Origin: Ilumatobacteraceae bacterium
GTDB lineage: Bacteria; Actinomycetota; Acidimicrobiia; Acidimicrobiales; Iamiaceae
DNA length: 57,205 bases
NCBI GenBank assembly: GCA_025463265.1
Contig: JAOBWH010000044.1
Coordinates: 1-57,205 of the forward strand
Direction: 5' to 3'
Part shown: positions 37,067 through 45,243 of the stretch, in pieces
How positions within the stretch are numbered: the first letter of the stretch is position 1
How the letters are laid out: the number at the start of each line of letters is the position of its first letter
Program-made: the position numbers and the translations under genes
Notes under the pieces: generated by a model
The model's input: the letters and a program-made list of their open reading frames with translations, nothing else
What the model was told of the DNA's origin: nothing
Databases searched by the model: none

Positions 37067-38179
37067 ATGACGGTCGCGCTGGCGCTGACCCTCCTCGGGC
37101 TGATCGCCGGCTCCGTCCTGCTCGCGGACCTGCGCACGCCGCACGGTTCGGCTGGCGACGACCCGCCGTCGGTAGCCGTGATCATCCCCGCCCGCAACGA
37201 GGCGCACTCGCTCCCGAACCTCCTGGCCTCGCTGCGCACCCAGAGCCTGGTGCCCGGACAGGTCCTGGTGGTCGACGACGGGTCCACGGACGCCACCGCC
37301 CCGATCGCCGCAGCAGCTGGGGCCGAGGTGCTCCACGCTCCGCCCCTCCCCGCCGGATGGGTCGGCAAGTCGTGGGCCTGCCAGGCCGGGTCGCGCCACG
37401 CCCGGGGCGACATGCTCGTCTTCCTCGACGCGGACACGGTGCTCGCGCCCGACGGCCTGGAGCGCATCGTCGCATCGTGGCAGCGGGAATCGCCCGACGG
37501 GCTCTTGTCGGTCCAGCCGTTCCACACCACCTCGGCCGGCTACGAACAGCTCTCCGCGTACCCGAACCTGCTGACGATGATGGCGCCCGGCGCCTTCGCT
37601 GCTGGCCGCACCTCCTGGTCGCCCGTCGCCTACGGGCCCTGCCTCGTGACGTCGGTCGAGGCCTACCGCAGCGTCGGCGGGCACGAGGTGGTGGCAGGCG
37701 AGGTCATCGAGGACATCCACCTCGCCCGGGCCTACGGGGCCGCCGGCCGGGAGGTGCGGGCCTTGGCCGGGGGGTCGGCCATCTCGTTCCGCATGTACCC
37801 CGAAGGTTTCGGTCGGCTGGTCGAGGGGTGGACGAAGAACCTGGCGGGCGGGCCCAGGCTGGTCAGCTCGGTGCCGATGGTCGCGTCGGTGGCCTGGGTG
37901 GTGGCGTCGATCGTCGTCGCATCCGACCTCGCTCGAGCCGTCGTGGCCGCTGCGTGGACCGGCGACGTGCCGGGCCTGCCCGTCGCGCTCTGGGTGCTGG
38001 CGTCGGCCCAGACGACCGTGCTCCTGCGCCGCATCGGCCGGTTCGCCTGGTGGGCCGGACCGGCGTTCCCCGTGCTGCTCGCCGGGTTCGTGGTCCTGTT
38101 CGCCAGGTCGGCCCTCCACCGGACGCTGGGCCGGACGGTGCGGTGGCACGACCGGTCGGTCGCGGTGCGGGTCCGGTGA
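37067..38179 (+). CDS. CrtQ-like family 2 glycosyltransferase
   Basis: 370-residue membrane glycosyltransferase. The GT-A domain shows VAVIIPARNEAHSLPNLL, QVLVVDDGSTDAT, the metal-binding FLDADTVL and the acidic EVIEDIHLARAYG, with membrane helices at residues 1-22 and about 270-355. Sequence and layout resemble 4,4'-diaponeurosporenoate glycosyltransferase CrtQ and chlorobactene glucosyltransferase CruC. The acyltransferase-like gene that overlaps its stop (GTGA) is CrtO-like, supporting a carotenoid or related isoprenoid glycoside pathway. ATG at 37067 is chosen as just before the first membrane helix. Confidence 0.8.
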   Translation: MTVALALTLLGLIAGSVLLADLRTPHGSAGDDPPSVAVIIPARNEAHSLPNLLASLRTQSLVPGQVLVVDDGSTDATAPIAAAAGAEVLHAPPLPAGWVGKSWACQAGSRHARGDMLVFLDADTVLAPDGLERIVASWQRESPDGLLSVQPFHTTSAGYEQLSAYPNLLTMMAPGAFAAGRTSWSPVAYGPCLVTSVEAYRSVGGHEVVAGEVIEDIHLARAYGAAGREVRALAGGSAISFRMYPEGFGRLVEGWTKNLAGGPRLVSSVPMVASVAWVVASIVVASDLARAVVAAAWTGDVPGLPVALWVLASAQTTVLLRRIGRFAWWAGPAFPVLLAGFVVLFARSALHRTLGRTVRWHDRSVAVRVR

Positions 38180-38736
38180 GCTCCCTGCCGATCGTCTCGA
38201 TCGCACCCCCGGTCGCGATCGCGCTGAACGTCGCGTTGTGGGCGAGCGCCCAGGTCCTCTCCGGCTACGTCGCCCACCGGCTCCCGCTCGCCCGGCTGCA
38301 GCGCGACGGCCGGCTGCTCCGCCTCCGACACTTCGAGGACGGCGGCCGCTGGTACGAGCGGCGGTTGCGCATCGGCCGGTGGAAGGACCGGCTTCCCGAA
38401 GCCGGAGCCTTCTTCGAGGGCGGCATGGCCAAGCGGACCATCCCCGCCCGGTCGGCCGGCGGGCTCGAGCGGTTCGCGGCGGAGACCCGCCGGGCGGAGA
38501 TCGCCCACTGGGCCAGCTTCGCCTGCCTGCCCTTCTGCGTGATCTGGAACGACCCCCTCGGCGTGGCCCTCATGGGCACCTACGGCCTGGTGGTCAACCT
38601 TCCCCTCATCGCCATCCAGCGCTTCAACCGGGGGCGGATCGATCGGATCCTTGCGGCCCGAGCGGCGCGGGTGCGGTGCCGGACCGGTCAGGACGGCGCG
38701 GGGGCGACCTCGTCGGCGACGGTGGCGCCCCGCTGA
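38176..38736 (+). CDS. crtO: CrtO-like glycosyl-carotenoid acyltransferase
   Basis: 186-residue membrane protein resembling staphyloxanthin acyltransferase CrtO, which esterifies the sugar of a glycosylated carotenoid with a fatty acid. Diagnostic stretch: FEDGGRWYERRLRIGRWKD, then RLPEAGAFFEGG and LERFAAETRRAEIAHW, with membrane helices on both sides. GTG start overlaps the crtQ-like stop. Core carotenoid synthesis genes (phytoene synthase, desaturase) are not in the window. The last 49 nt overlap the convergent yihY-like gene. Confidence 0.75.
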   Translation: MSSLPIVSIAPPVAIALNVALWASAQVLSGYVAHRLPLARLQRDGRLLRLRHFEDGGRWYERRLRIGRWKDRLPEAGAFFEGGMAKRTIPARSAGGLERFAAETRRAEIAHWASFACLPFCVIWNDPLGVALMGTYGLVVNLPLIAIQRFNRGRIDRILAARAARVRCRTGQDGAGATSSATVAPR

Positions 38737-39722
38737 CCGAGGCGCCGCTTCGGGCCGACGGTGGTGTCCCGGGCGGTCTGGTGCTCCATCTCGGCGTTGA
38801 TCTCGGCGCCGAGGAGGATGGCGAAGACCGTGGCCATGAGCCAGATCATCAACACGATGATCCCGGCGAACGACCCGTAGGTCTTGTCCATGCTCCCGCT
38901 GACCGACGAGTACACGGCGAGCCCGGCCGACGCCGCGACGGCGATCAGCGTCGCCGCCCCGGAGCCCCAGGTGACCCAGCGCCACCGGGCTGCGTCGCGG
39001 TCGGGCCCGTAGCGGTAGAGGACCGCGAGGCCGGCGGTGATCAGGGCGGCGAGCAGCGGCCACCGCAGGACGCTGATGACGATCTCGCCGGTCCGGCCCA
39101 GCCCCAGCCAGTCGGCGAGGCCGCTCGACGCGGTGAGCAGGACGAGGTTGACGACGAAGGCGGTGGTGGCTGCGATCGTCAGCAGCAGCGCCGTCCCGCG
39201 CAGCCGGAGGAACTTGCGGTCCTCGGTCTCGTCGTAGGCCAGGCTGAGCGCCGAGAGCAGCCACCGCATCCCCGACGACGCGCTCCACAGGGCGAGGGCG
39301 ATGCCGATGGCTGCGGTGGTCCCGAGCGACGACGGCGCCTGGTCGGCGACCTCGCGCACCTGATCGACGATCAGGGTCCTCGCCTCCGGCGGCAGCGCGG
39401 CGGTCACATCCCGCACCTGTCCAGTCACCTCGGCCGGGTCGGCGACGAGGCCGTAGATGGAGACCACGGCGACCACCGCGGGGAACAGGGCGAGCAGGGC
39501 GAAGAACGCCACCCCCGCTGAGAGCAGCGGGACGTTGTCCGCGCGGATCTCCTTCACCACCCGCTTGCCGATGTCCCGCCAGCCTGCTGCTGGCAGCTGC
39601 CCGGGACGGTCCGCGTGGCGGCCGCGGTCGGGCTGGTCGGCGAGGCGCTCCGCTTCGGCGGGGTCCTGCGGCTCGTCGCCGGTCCTGACGCCGGCACGCT
39701 GATCTGTCACGGAATCGACCAC
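38688..39722 (-). CDS. YihY/BrkB-family membrane protein
   Basis: 344-residue inner-membrane protein of the YihY (formerly RNase BN-like) family. Hydrophilic N-terminus (about 60 residues), then the family opening DNVPLLSAGVAFFALLALFPAVVAVVS, LWSASSGMRWLLSALSLAYDE and the conserved YGSFAGIIVLMIWL, with about six membrane helices. GTG at 39722 is preceded by CAGGAGGGACC, a strong ribosome-binding site that fixes the start although the frame is open much further upstream. Function of the family is unsettled. Confidence 0.92.
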   Translation of the reverse strand: MVDSVTDQRAGVRTGDEPQDPAEAERLADQPDRGRHADRPGQLPAAGWRDIGKRVVKEIRADNVPLLSAGVAFFALLALFPAVVAVVSIYGLVADPAEVTGQVRDVTAALPPEARTLIVDQVREVADQAPSSLGTTAAIGIALALWSASSGMRWLLSALSLAYDETEDRKFLRLRGTALLLTIAATTAFVVNLVLLTASSGLADWLGLGRTGEIVISVLRWPLLAALITAGLAVLYRYGPDRDAARWRWVTWGSGAATLIAVAASAGLAVYSSVSGSMDKTYGSFAGIIVLMIWLMATVFAILLGAEINAEMEHQTARDTTVGPKRRLGQRGATVADEVAPAPS

Positions 39723-39827
39723 GGTCCCTCCTGGGCCTGTTGGTTGGGCGCCGCTACCCGCCGGACGGGCGCTCAATCCATCGCCACGGCTGCGCCCGAT
39801 CGTCCCGGCCGGCCGTAGCTTGACCGG

Positions 39828-41321
39828 GTGGCAGACACGGTCTGGGTGCTGGGTGACCAGTTGAACCGTCGGATCGGAGCGCTCGGCGGCATCGAGCCGG
39901 GCGACGCCACGGTGCTGCTGGTCGAGAGCGGGGCGAAGCTCGCCGGGGCTCGCCACCGGCAGCGCACCCACCTCGTGGTCACGGCGATGCGCCGCTTCGC
40001 CGCCGAGCTCGCCGAGGCCGGCTTCGACGTCGATCTGCGTTCGGCGCCGACCCTCGCCGACGGCCTCCGCGACCACCGCCGGGCCCACGAGCCGTCGCAG
40101 GTCCGTGCGACCGAACCGAACTCGCACGCCGCTCGCACCCTCATGGCGCGCGAGGGCGTGGCCACGGTGCGCTCCGACCAGTTCCTCTGCCACCCCTCCG
40201 AGTTCGCCGGGTGGGCGGACGGCCGGGCGGGGCGGCGCCTGCGCATGGAGGACTTCTACCGGTGGCAGCGCACTCGCCTGGGTTACCTGATGGACGGCGA
40301 CGAGCCGGCCGGGGGACGGTGGAACTTCGACACCGAGAACCGCCGGCCGCCGCCGAAGCATGCGAACCCGTGGCCCGACCCCGTGCGCTCCCGCCTCGAC
40401 GAGGTGGATCGGTCCGTGCTGGCGGAGATCGGCCCGGCGGGTTTCGGTGCCGATCCGGTGGGCTGGTGGCCGACCAGCCGGCGCCAGGCCCTCGCCCGGC
40501 TCCGCCACGCCATCGAGGTGGTCCTGCCGATGTTCGGGCCCCACGAGGACGTGATCGTCGAGCGGAGCTGGCACGTCGCCCACACGCTGCTCAGCCCCGC
40601 GCTCAACATCGGGCTGCTGCTGCCCGACGAGGTGGCCGAGGCGGCGGAGGTCGCCTACCGCGAGGGCCGGGTGCCCATCGCATCGGCGGAGGGGTTCATC
40701 CGCCAGATCATCGGGTGGCGCGAGTACGTGTGGGGCACCTACTGGCGCGAGATGCCCGGCTACGGCGAGCGGAACGCCCTGGGTGCCCACGCACCGCTGC
40801 CCGCCGCCTTCACCGACCCGTCCGCCACCGAGATGCGGTGCGTCTCCCACGCCGCCGAGGGCCTCCACGACCGAGGGTGGCTCCACCACATCCAGCGGCT
40901 GATGGTCTTCGCCAACCTGAGCACCCTCGCCGGCGTCGAGCCGAAGGCGGTCGTCCGCTGGATGACGGACTCGTTCGTCGACGGCGACGAGTGGGTGATG
41001 CTCCCGAACCTCATCGGGATGGGCCTCCACGCCGACGGCGGGCAGATGGCCACCAAGCCCTATGTGTCCGGCGGCCGCTACCTCGACCGCATGACCGACC
41101 ACTGCGGGTCGTGCCGGTACGACCCGACCAAGCGCGCGGGCGACGACGCCTGCCCCTACACCAGCCTGTACTGGGACTTCCTCGACCGCCACCGTGCCCG
41201 CTTCGCGAAGAACGCCCGGATGGCCCAGGCGGTCCGGGGCATCGACCGCATCTCGGACCTCCCTGCGGTGAAGGCGAGAGCCCGGGACGTCCGCCGTGGC
41301 CTGGCCGACGGCACCATCTGA
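39828..41321 (+). CDS. PhrB/CryB-type iron-sulfur photolyase
   Basis: 497-residue cryptochrome/photolyase of the FeS-BCP class, known to repair (6-4) photoproducts. The N-terminal antenna-binding domain (VWVLGDQLNRRIGAL) and the C-terminal FAD domain (FIRQIIGWREYVWGTYW, MVFANLSTLAGVEP) are present. The four [4Fe-4S] ligands are Cys338, Cys426, Cys429 and Cys442; their spacing is identical to the ligands recalled for Agrobacterium PhrB. TAGCTT (39816-39821) lies 6 nt before the GTG start, suggesting a leaderless message. Confidence 0.94.
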   Translation: MADTVWVLGDQLNRRIGALGGIEPGDATVLLVESGAKLAGARHRQRTHLVVTAMRRFAAELAEAGFDVDLRSAPTLADGLRDHRRAHEPSQVRATEPNSHAARTLMAREGVATVRSDQFLCHPSEFAGWADGRAGRRLRMEDFYRWQRTRLGYLMDGDEPAGGRWNFDTENRRPPPKHANPWPDPVRSRLDEVDRSVLAEIGPAGFGADPVGWWPTSRRQALARLRHAIEVVLPMFGPHEDVIVERSWHVAHTLLSPALNIGLLLPDEVAEAAEVAYREGRVPIASAEGFIRQIIGWREYVWGTYWREMPGYGERNALGAHAPLPAAFTDPSATEMRCVSHAAEGLHDRGWLHHIQRLMVFANLSTLAGVEPKAVVRWMTDSFVDGDEWVMLPNLIGMGLHADGGQMATKPYVSGGRYLDRMTDHCGSCRYDPTKRAGDDACPYTSLYWDFLDRHRARFAKNARMAQAVRGIDRISDLPAVKARARDVRRGLADGTI

Positions 41322-41386
41322 GTGACGGGCGTCGCTGGCGGGGTGTCGGCCGTTTGCCAGATCGGCCACCGGGGAAGTGCAGGGGT

Positions 41387-41989
41387 ATGGCCACCGCACG
41401 CATCCCGTTCGACTTCGATACCCGCTACCGCCTCGCCGGCCGGCTGTTCGGGGTCACGCCCTCGACCGCGTACGTGGAGCTCGACGATGAGCGCTTCGTC
41501 GCCCAGTTCGGACCGTGGAGGGTGGAGACCGAACGGTCGAACATCCGCGGTGCCGGGCTCTCGGGCCCGTACTCGGTCCTCAAGACGATCGGCTCCGCCC
41601 ACGTGTCGGCGTCGGACCGAGGGCTGACGTTCGCCACCAACAACCAGGCGGGTGTCTGCATCACGTTCCGCGAGCCGGTGACGGGCATCGACCCCCTCGG
41701 TCTGATCAAGCACCCGGGTCTGACCCTCACCGTGGCCGAACCGGGGGCGCTCGTGGAGGACCTGACCTCGGGACCCGTGCTGCGCACGGACCTGGAGGAG
41801 CGGGAGGCGGAGCAGGAGGCGATCGACGACCTCCACACCAAGACCGCCAGGGAGCTGCGGGCGCTCGCCGACCAGCTCGGCGTGGACCACACCTCCTCGA
41901 TGAGCAAGCGCGAGCTGGTCGACCTGATCGAGCGGGTGAAGGGCGACGACCTGGTCAGCCTGCTGGGCACGGACGACGGGAAGGGCTGA
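41387..41989 (+). CDS. Hypothetical protein with C-terminal SAP-like helix-extension-helix
   Basis: 200 residues. The N-terminal 130 residues are beta-rich (IPFDFDTRYRLAGRLFG, VELDDERFVAQFGPWRVETERSN, ITFREPVTGIDPLGLIKHPGLTLTV) and belong to no family I can name. The last 45 residues, TKTARELRALADQLGVDHTS followed by SKRELVDLIERVKG, have the LxxLAxxLGv...KxELvxxI pattern of SAP or Rho-N nucleic-acid-binding motifs. Stands alone between the photolyase and the convergent oxidoreductase. Confidence 0.75.
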   Translation: MATARIPFDFDTRYRLAGRLFGVTPSTAYVELDDERFVAQFGPWRVETERSNIRGAGLSGPYSVLKTIGSAHVSASDRGLTFATNNQAGVCITFREPVTGIDPLGLIKHPGLTLTVAEPGALVEDLTSGPVLRTDLEEREAEQEAIDDLHTKTARELRALADQLGVDHTSSMSKRELVDLIERVKGDDLVSLLGTDDGKG

Positions 41990-42006
41990 CCCGACCCGAG
42001 CCCGGT

Positions 42007-42882
42007 TCAGGGCACGAGCAGCCAGCGTCCCCGCGAGCCGGACTCGGAGCTGCCCCGCTCGTAGGCGGTGACCGCATCTGCGAGCGGCACCCGACCGGCG
42101 ATCCGGACCGGCACGGTCCCATCTGCGGCGAGCGGCAGCAGCGACGCGAGCGCGGCCCCGTCGGAGACCACCTGCACCGTCTCGACGTCGATGCCGCGCT
42201 CGGCGGTCTGCGCCTGGTTGGGCTTGAAGCCCACGAAGCGGCCGCCGTCGCGCACGAGGGGGAGGGCCTGCTCGTGCAGCGCCGCAGCGTCGAGCACCGC
42301 GTCGAACGACCCGGCCAGATCCGAGATCACCCGATCGGCACCGATTGCGTGATCGGTGCCGGGCCGGACGAGCGCGGTCACCTCCCAGCCGTCGCGACGG
42401 GCCAGCTCGACGAGCCAGCCGCCCACGGCGCCGGCTGCGCCGGTCACCAGCACGCTGCCGCGGGCCGGTCCCAGCAGATCGAGGGCCTGCCGGGCCGTCA
42501 GCGCGCTCAACGGCACCGCGGCGGCGACGGCGAGGTCGAGGTCATCGGGGACGAGGGCGAGCAGATCTGCGTCGACCACCAGCTCCTCGCTGTGCGCTCG
42601 CACCGGTGCGCTGATGTCCGCGTGCAGGCCGGCCACACGGTCGCCGACGACCACGTCGCCGACGTCGGCGCCGATCTCGGTGACCGTGCCGCTGAAGTCG
42701 AACCCGAGGCCGACCTGTTCCGGAAGCCCGAGGGCTGCTCGGCCGACCGGGACGAAGGCATCGAAGTAGGTGAACGCAGCGGCGGCGACGGCGACTCGGA
42801 CCTGATCGGGTCCGACGACCTGGGGGTCGAGGTCGGCGACGATCGGCTGATCGGATCCTCGGCGGGCGATGACAGACTTCAT
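42007..42882 (-). CDS. Zinc-independent MDR alcohol dehydrogenase/quinone reductase
   Basis: 291-residue medium-chain reductase. GroES-like N-terminal domain (MKSVIARRGSDQPIVADL, GFDFSGTVTEIGADVGDVVVGDRVAG), then a Rossmann domain with SVLVTGAAGAVGGWLVELA. Zinc ligands of classical ADH are absent, so an NADPH:quinone reductase-like activity is likely. Divergent from an HxlR regulator with two palindromes in the shared 114-nt spacer, the usual arrangement for a redox- or aldehyde-responsive pair. Confidence 0.9.
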   Translation of the reverse strand: MKSVIARRGSDQPIVADLDPQVVGPDQVRVAVAAAAFTYFDAFVPVGRAALGLPEQVGLGFDFSGTVTEIGADVGDVVVGDRVAGLHADISAPVRAHSEELVVDADLLALVPDDLDLAVAAAVPLSALTARQALDLLGPARGSVLVTGAAGAVGGWLVELARRDGWEVTALVRPGTDHAIGADRVISDLAGSFDAVLDAAALHEQALPLVRDGGRFVGFKPNQAQTAERGIDVETVQVVSDGAALASLLPLAADGTVPVRIAGRVPLADAVTAYERGSSESGSRGRWLLVP

Positions 42883-42923
42883 GGGACGCTCCTGATGATG
42901 GTGGTGCGGACGGTGGTAGGCAC

Positions 42924-42947
42924 CCCACTATGGGAGAGCTACTCTCC
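42924..42947. promoter_or_regulatory. Two overlapping palindromes between oxidoreductase and hxlR
   Basis: CCCA-CTA-TGGG (42924-42934) and GGAGAG-CTA-CTCTCC (42933-42947) are both perfect inverted repeats centred on CTA and overlap by two bases. They lie in the divergent promoter region, 50 nt before the hxlR start and 41 nt before the oxidoreductase start. Probably HxlR operators. Confidence 0.55.
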
Positions 42948-42996
42948 TTTGGGAAGACGGCACGTCGAAGTCGGTAGCGCACCCGGAGGTAACCCC

Positions 42997-43386
42997 ATGA
43001 CCAGCACTCCACTGCTGGAGCACCCCTTCGATGCCTTCAACGCGCACTGTCCGAGCCGCCGGCTCCTCGACGCGATCGGCGACAAGTGGACGAGCCTCGT
43101 CGTCGTCGCCCTCGGGGTGCACGGGTCGCTGCGCTACACCGAGCTGTTCAAGCGGATCGACGGGGTCAGCCAGAAGATGCTCACCCAGACCCTCCGCAAC
43201 CTCGAGCGCGACGGGCTGGTCACGCGCACCGTCACCCCGACCGTCCCCGTCGGGACCGACTACGCGCTCACGCCCCTCGGCGACTCGCTGCTCGGTCTCC
43301 TGCGCCTCTTGAAGGAGTGGGCCGAGGAGCACATGGGCGAGGTCGACGACGCCCGAGCAGCCCACGACGCGCGCACCGGAGGGTGA
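42997..43386 (+). CDS. HxlR-family transcriptional regulator
   Basis: 129-residue winged-helix regulator: CPSRRLLDAIGDKWTSLVVVALGVHGSLRYTELFKRIDGVSQKMLTQTLRNLERDGLVTRTVTPTVPVGTDYALTPLG in order is the complete HxlR/MarR-like domain, with Cys18 at the position used for aldehyde or oxidant sensing in HypR/YodB relatives. CGGAGGTAAC precedes the ATG. Divergent from the oxidoreductase it presumably controls. Confidence 0.92.
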   Translation: MTSTPLLEHPFDAFNAHCPSRRLLDAIGDKWTSLVVVALGVHGSLRYTELFKRIDGVSQKMLTQTLRNLERDGLVTRTVTPTVPVGTDYALTPLGDSLLGLLRLLKEWAEEHMGEVDDARAAHDARTGG

Positions 43387-43394
43387 GAGCGCCA

Positions 43395-43416
43395 TCCCCC
43401 GGGCACGACCGGGGGA
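43395..43416 (+). terminator. GC-rich hairpin after hxlR
   Basis: Perfect 8-bp arms TCCCCCGG and CCGGGGGA around a 6-nt loop, 8 nt after the hxlR stop and before the -10 box of the next small gene. No U-tract. Confidence 0.5.
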
Positions 43417-43436
43417 GCGGCGATACAGTGCGCGCC

Positions 43437-43562
43437 ATGGGATGGCTCCGTGGGAGGGCGTCCACCCTGCTCGGTGTGGCGGCACTGGCGGTGGTGGGCT
43501 TCGTGTGCTGGATGGTGCGGGACGTGAACTCGTCCGTGGCGCGCGGCCGGGGACCGACGTGA
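43437..43562 (+). CDS. 41-residue single-span membrane peptide
   Basis: MGWLRGRASTLLGVAALAVV leads into GFVCWMVRDVNSSVARGRG: a short basic N-terminus, one hydrophobic helix (about residues 9-27) and a hydrophilic C-terminus. TACAGT (43424-43429) stands 7 nt before the ATG, as in other leaderless genes of the window. No family recognised. Confidence 0.5.
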   Translation: MGWLRGRASTLLGVAALAVVGFVCWMVRDVNSSVARGRGPT

Positions 43563-43603
43563 CCTGACCGAGCCCCGCCGTGGCCCTCGCCGCCTCGGAC
43601 CAG

Positions 43604-44248
43604 CTAGCGCCGCCAGTAGATGAGGTGGGTGACGCCGCTGGGGCTCTGGACCTCTTCGCGGTGGAAGCGGTCGAGCAGGTCGTCGGGGGAGTCCCACAGG
43701 CGCTCGCCCCGACCCAGCTCGACGGGGGCGAGGGCGATGTGCAGGGTGTCGACCAGGTCGGCGTCGAGGAACTCTCGGATGACGGTGGTGCCGCCGCCGA
43801 GGCGGACGTCTCGGCCGTCGGCGGCCGCCTTGGCCTGCTCCAGCGCCTCGGCCGGGGTGGCGTCGAGGAAGTGGAACGTGGTGTCCGACAGCGTGAAGCT
43901 CGGGCGGAGGTGGTGGGTGAGCACGAACACGGGCGTGTGGAACGGCGGTTCGTCGCCCCACCAGCCCTGCCACTCGTGGTCCTCCCACGGGCCTCGCTGG
44001 TAGCCGAACTTGTTGCGGCCCATGATCTCGGCGCCGATGTTCCGCTCGTAGTCCCGGGTGAAGTAGTCGTCGATGCCGCGTGACCCGCCGGGGTCGGTGC
44101 GGTTGGGCCAGCTCGCCGTGGCGCCGGCCCACCAGAAGAAGTCCATGGGGTTGGCGTGGCCGAAGGGGTGCTCGAAGCTCTGGCCCTCGCCGGTGCCGAA
44201 GCCGTCGCGGGAGACGCCGAAGTTCTGGACGCGCAGGAGCTGGGTCAC
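43604..44248 (-). CDS. RibD C-terminal/dihydrofolate-reductase-like protein
   Basis: 214-residue protein of the DHFR/RibD_C-like superfamily common in actinobacteria: LRVQNFGVSRDGFGTGEGQ at the N-terminus, IGAEIMGRNKFGYQRGPW, TPVFVLTHHLRPSFTL and DVRLGGGTTVIREFLDADLVDTLHIALAPVELGRGERLW. GTG start overlaps the SRPBCC stop by 4 nt. Such proteins are predicted reductases of unknown substrate and often sit with ArsR and SRPBCC genes as here. Confidence 0.88.
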   Translation of the reverse strand: MTQLLRVQNFGVSRDGFGTGEGQSFEHPFGHANPMDFFWWAGATASWPNRTDPGGSRGIDDYFTRDYERNIGAEIMGRNKFGYQRGPWEDHEWQGWWGDEPPFHTPVFVLTHHLRPSFTLSDTTFHFLDATPAEALEQAKAAADGRDVRLGGGTTVIREFLDADLVDTLHIALAPVELGRGERLWDSPDDLLDRFHREEVQSPSGVTHLIYWRR

Positions 44249-44781
44249 GATGCCTCCACCTCCGGGGCGAAGCCGAGCTCGGCGTACGCGGCCTGGGTGG
44301 TGGGGAACTCGTCCCAGTCCCACGGGACCGGAGCCCCGGCGAGGGCCGGCTCGAGCCGGGCGAGCGAGGTGTGGAGCCCGACGACGTAGCACCTCTCGAT
44401 CGCGGCGTCGGCGTCGGTCACGAAGTGGCGGAGCCGCAGGGTGCAGCCGGTGTCGGTGGCCTCGAGCTCCCACCGCACCCGGGATCCCGGGTCGATGTGG
44501 GTGTGCTCGAGCAGCATCGGTGCCTCGACGCGCAGGATGGTGCAGACGATCTCGACCTCCTCCTCGCCTCGGCCGACGAAGCGGAGCTCCCCGCCCTCTC
44601 GGAGGTCGACGGTGATGTCCGCGTCGAACGGCAGCCACCAGTCGGCGAGCCGGTCGGGATCGGTGATCGCATCCCAGACGTCGCGGACGGGGTGGGAGAG
44701 CCGGCGCTCGAAGCGGATGACGCCGCCATCGGCGGTGCGCTCGACGATGCCGTCGTACGCCAGGTCGGTCGGGTCGTTCAC
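44245..44781 (-). CDS. SRPBCC/AHSA1-domain protein
   Basis: 178 residues of the START-like fold: IRFERRLSHPVRDVWDAITDPDRLADWWLPFDADITVDLREGGELRFVGRGEEEVEI and, later, WELEATDTGCTLRLRHFV, which is the AHSA1 (activator of Hsp90 ATPase-like) pattern with the WW motif. GTG start overlaps the arsR stop. Middle gene of an ArsR-SRPBCC-RibD operon. Binds an unknown hydrophobic ligand by analogy. Confidence 0.9.
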   Translation of the reverse strand: MNDPTDLAYDGIVERTADGGVIRFERRLSHPVRDVWDAITDPDRLADWWLPFDADITVDLREGGELRFVGRGEEEVEIVCTILRVEAPMLLEHTHIDPGSRVRWELEATDTGCTLRLRHFVTDADAAIERCYVVGLHTSLARLEPALAGAPVPWDWDEFPTTQAAYAELGFAPEVEAS

Positions 44782-45131
44782 GTGCGTTCCTTCTTCGTTG
44801 GTGTGGGATCGATGCGGGCGGAGGTCCGGTCGAGGTGCTGCTCGAGGCGGTCGAGCCGGGTCGCCCACTCGGCCCGGAAGGGCTCGAGCCACGCGTCGAG
44901 GGCCATGAGGGGCTCCGGGCGCAGCCGGTACAGGCGGCGCTGAGCGTCTCGGCGGACTTCGACGAGCCCGGCGTCGCGCAGGATCTTGAGGTGGCGGGAC
45001 ACGCCGGGCTGGTGCATGCCCACCTCTTCGACCAGCTCGCCGACCGAGCGCTCACCGGTGCGGACCACGTCGAGGATCCGCCGGCGCGTGGGCTCGGCGA
45101 TCGCGTCGAGCACGGCGAGGTCGGAGGGCAT
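44778..45131 (-). CDS. ArsR-family regulator heading the SRPBCC operon
   Basis: 117 residues from ATG at 45131: LDAIAEPTRRRILDVVRTGERSVGELVEEVGMHQPGVSRHLKILRDAGLVEVRRDAQRRLYRL is a complete ArsR winged helix, with no metal-binding cysteines. In-frame ATGs exist at 45137, 45143 and 45167, but the promoter -10 (TATGTT) covers 45144-45139 and predicts transcription from about 45131, so the innermost ATG is preferred as a leaderless start. A CACATATATGTG palindrome overlies the promoter. Confidence 0.88.
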   Translation of the reverse strand: MPSDLAVLDAIAEPTRRRILDVVRTGERSVGELVEEVGMHQPGVSRHLKILRDAGLVEVRRDAQRRLYRLRPEPLMALDAWLEPFRAEWATRLDRLEQHLDRTSARIDPTPTKKERT

Positions 45132-45138
45132 GGGCATT

Positions 45139-45167
45139 AACATACGGGACTCCACATATATGTGCAA
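45139..45167 (-). promoter_or_regulatory. arsR promoter with embedded palindromic operator
   Basis: On the minus strand TTGCAC (45167-45162), 17-nt spacer and TATGTT (45144-45139) form a good promoter, with the start site predicted 8 nt later at the ATG. The perfect 12-bp palindrome CACATATATGTG (45153-45164) overlaps the -35 and spacer, an ideal place for ArsR autorepression. Confidence 0.65.
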
Positions 45168-45231
45168 GTGGATGGACCGAGCGAGCCGGACGAAGCTCGA
45201 GCCACCCGGTGCGACCAGGGATTTGCGGCGT

Positions 45232-45237
45232 TAGGGT
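45232..45237 (+). promoter_or_regulatory. -10 box of the repeat-peptide/cupin operon
   Basis: TAGGGT followed by 6 nt and the ATG of the repeat peptide, the same arrangement as at other predicted leaderless starts in this window. No clear -35 is visible. No Shine-Dalgarno sequence precedes the ATG. Confidence 0.5.
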
Positions 45238-45243
45238 CCGACC

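Noticed and set aside
39723-41399. Upstream extension of the yihY-like frame over the photolyase
   Set aside because: A strong AGGAGG ribosome-binding site marks GTG 39722, and the extension is antisense to a clear photolyase.
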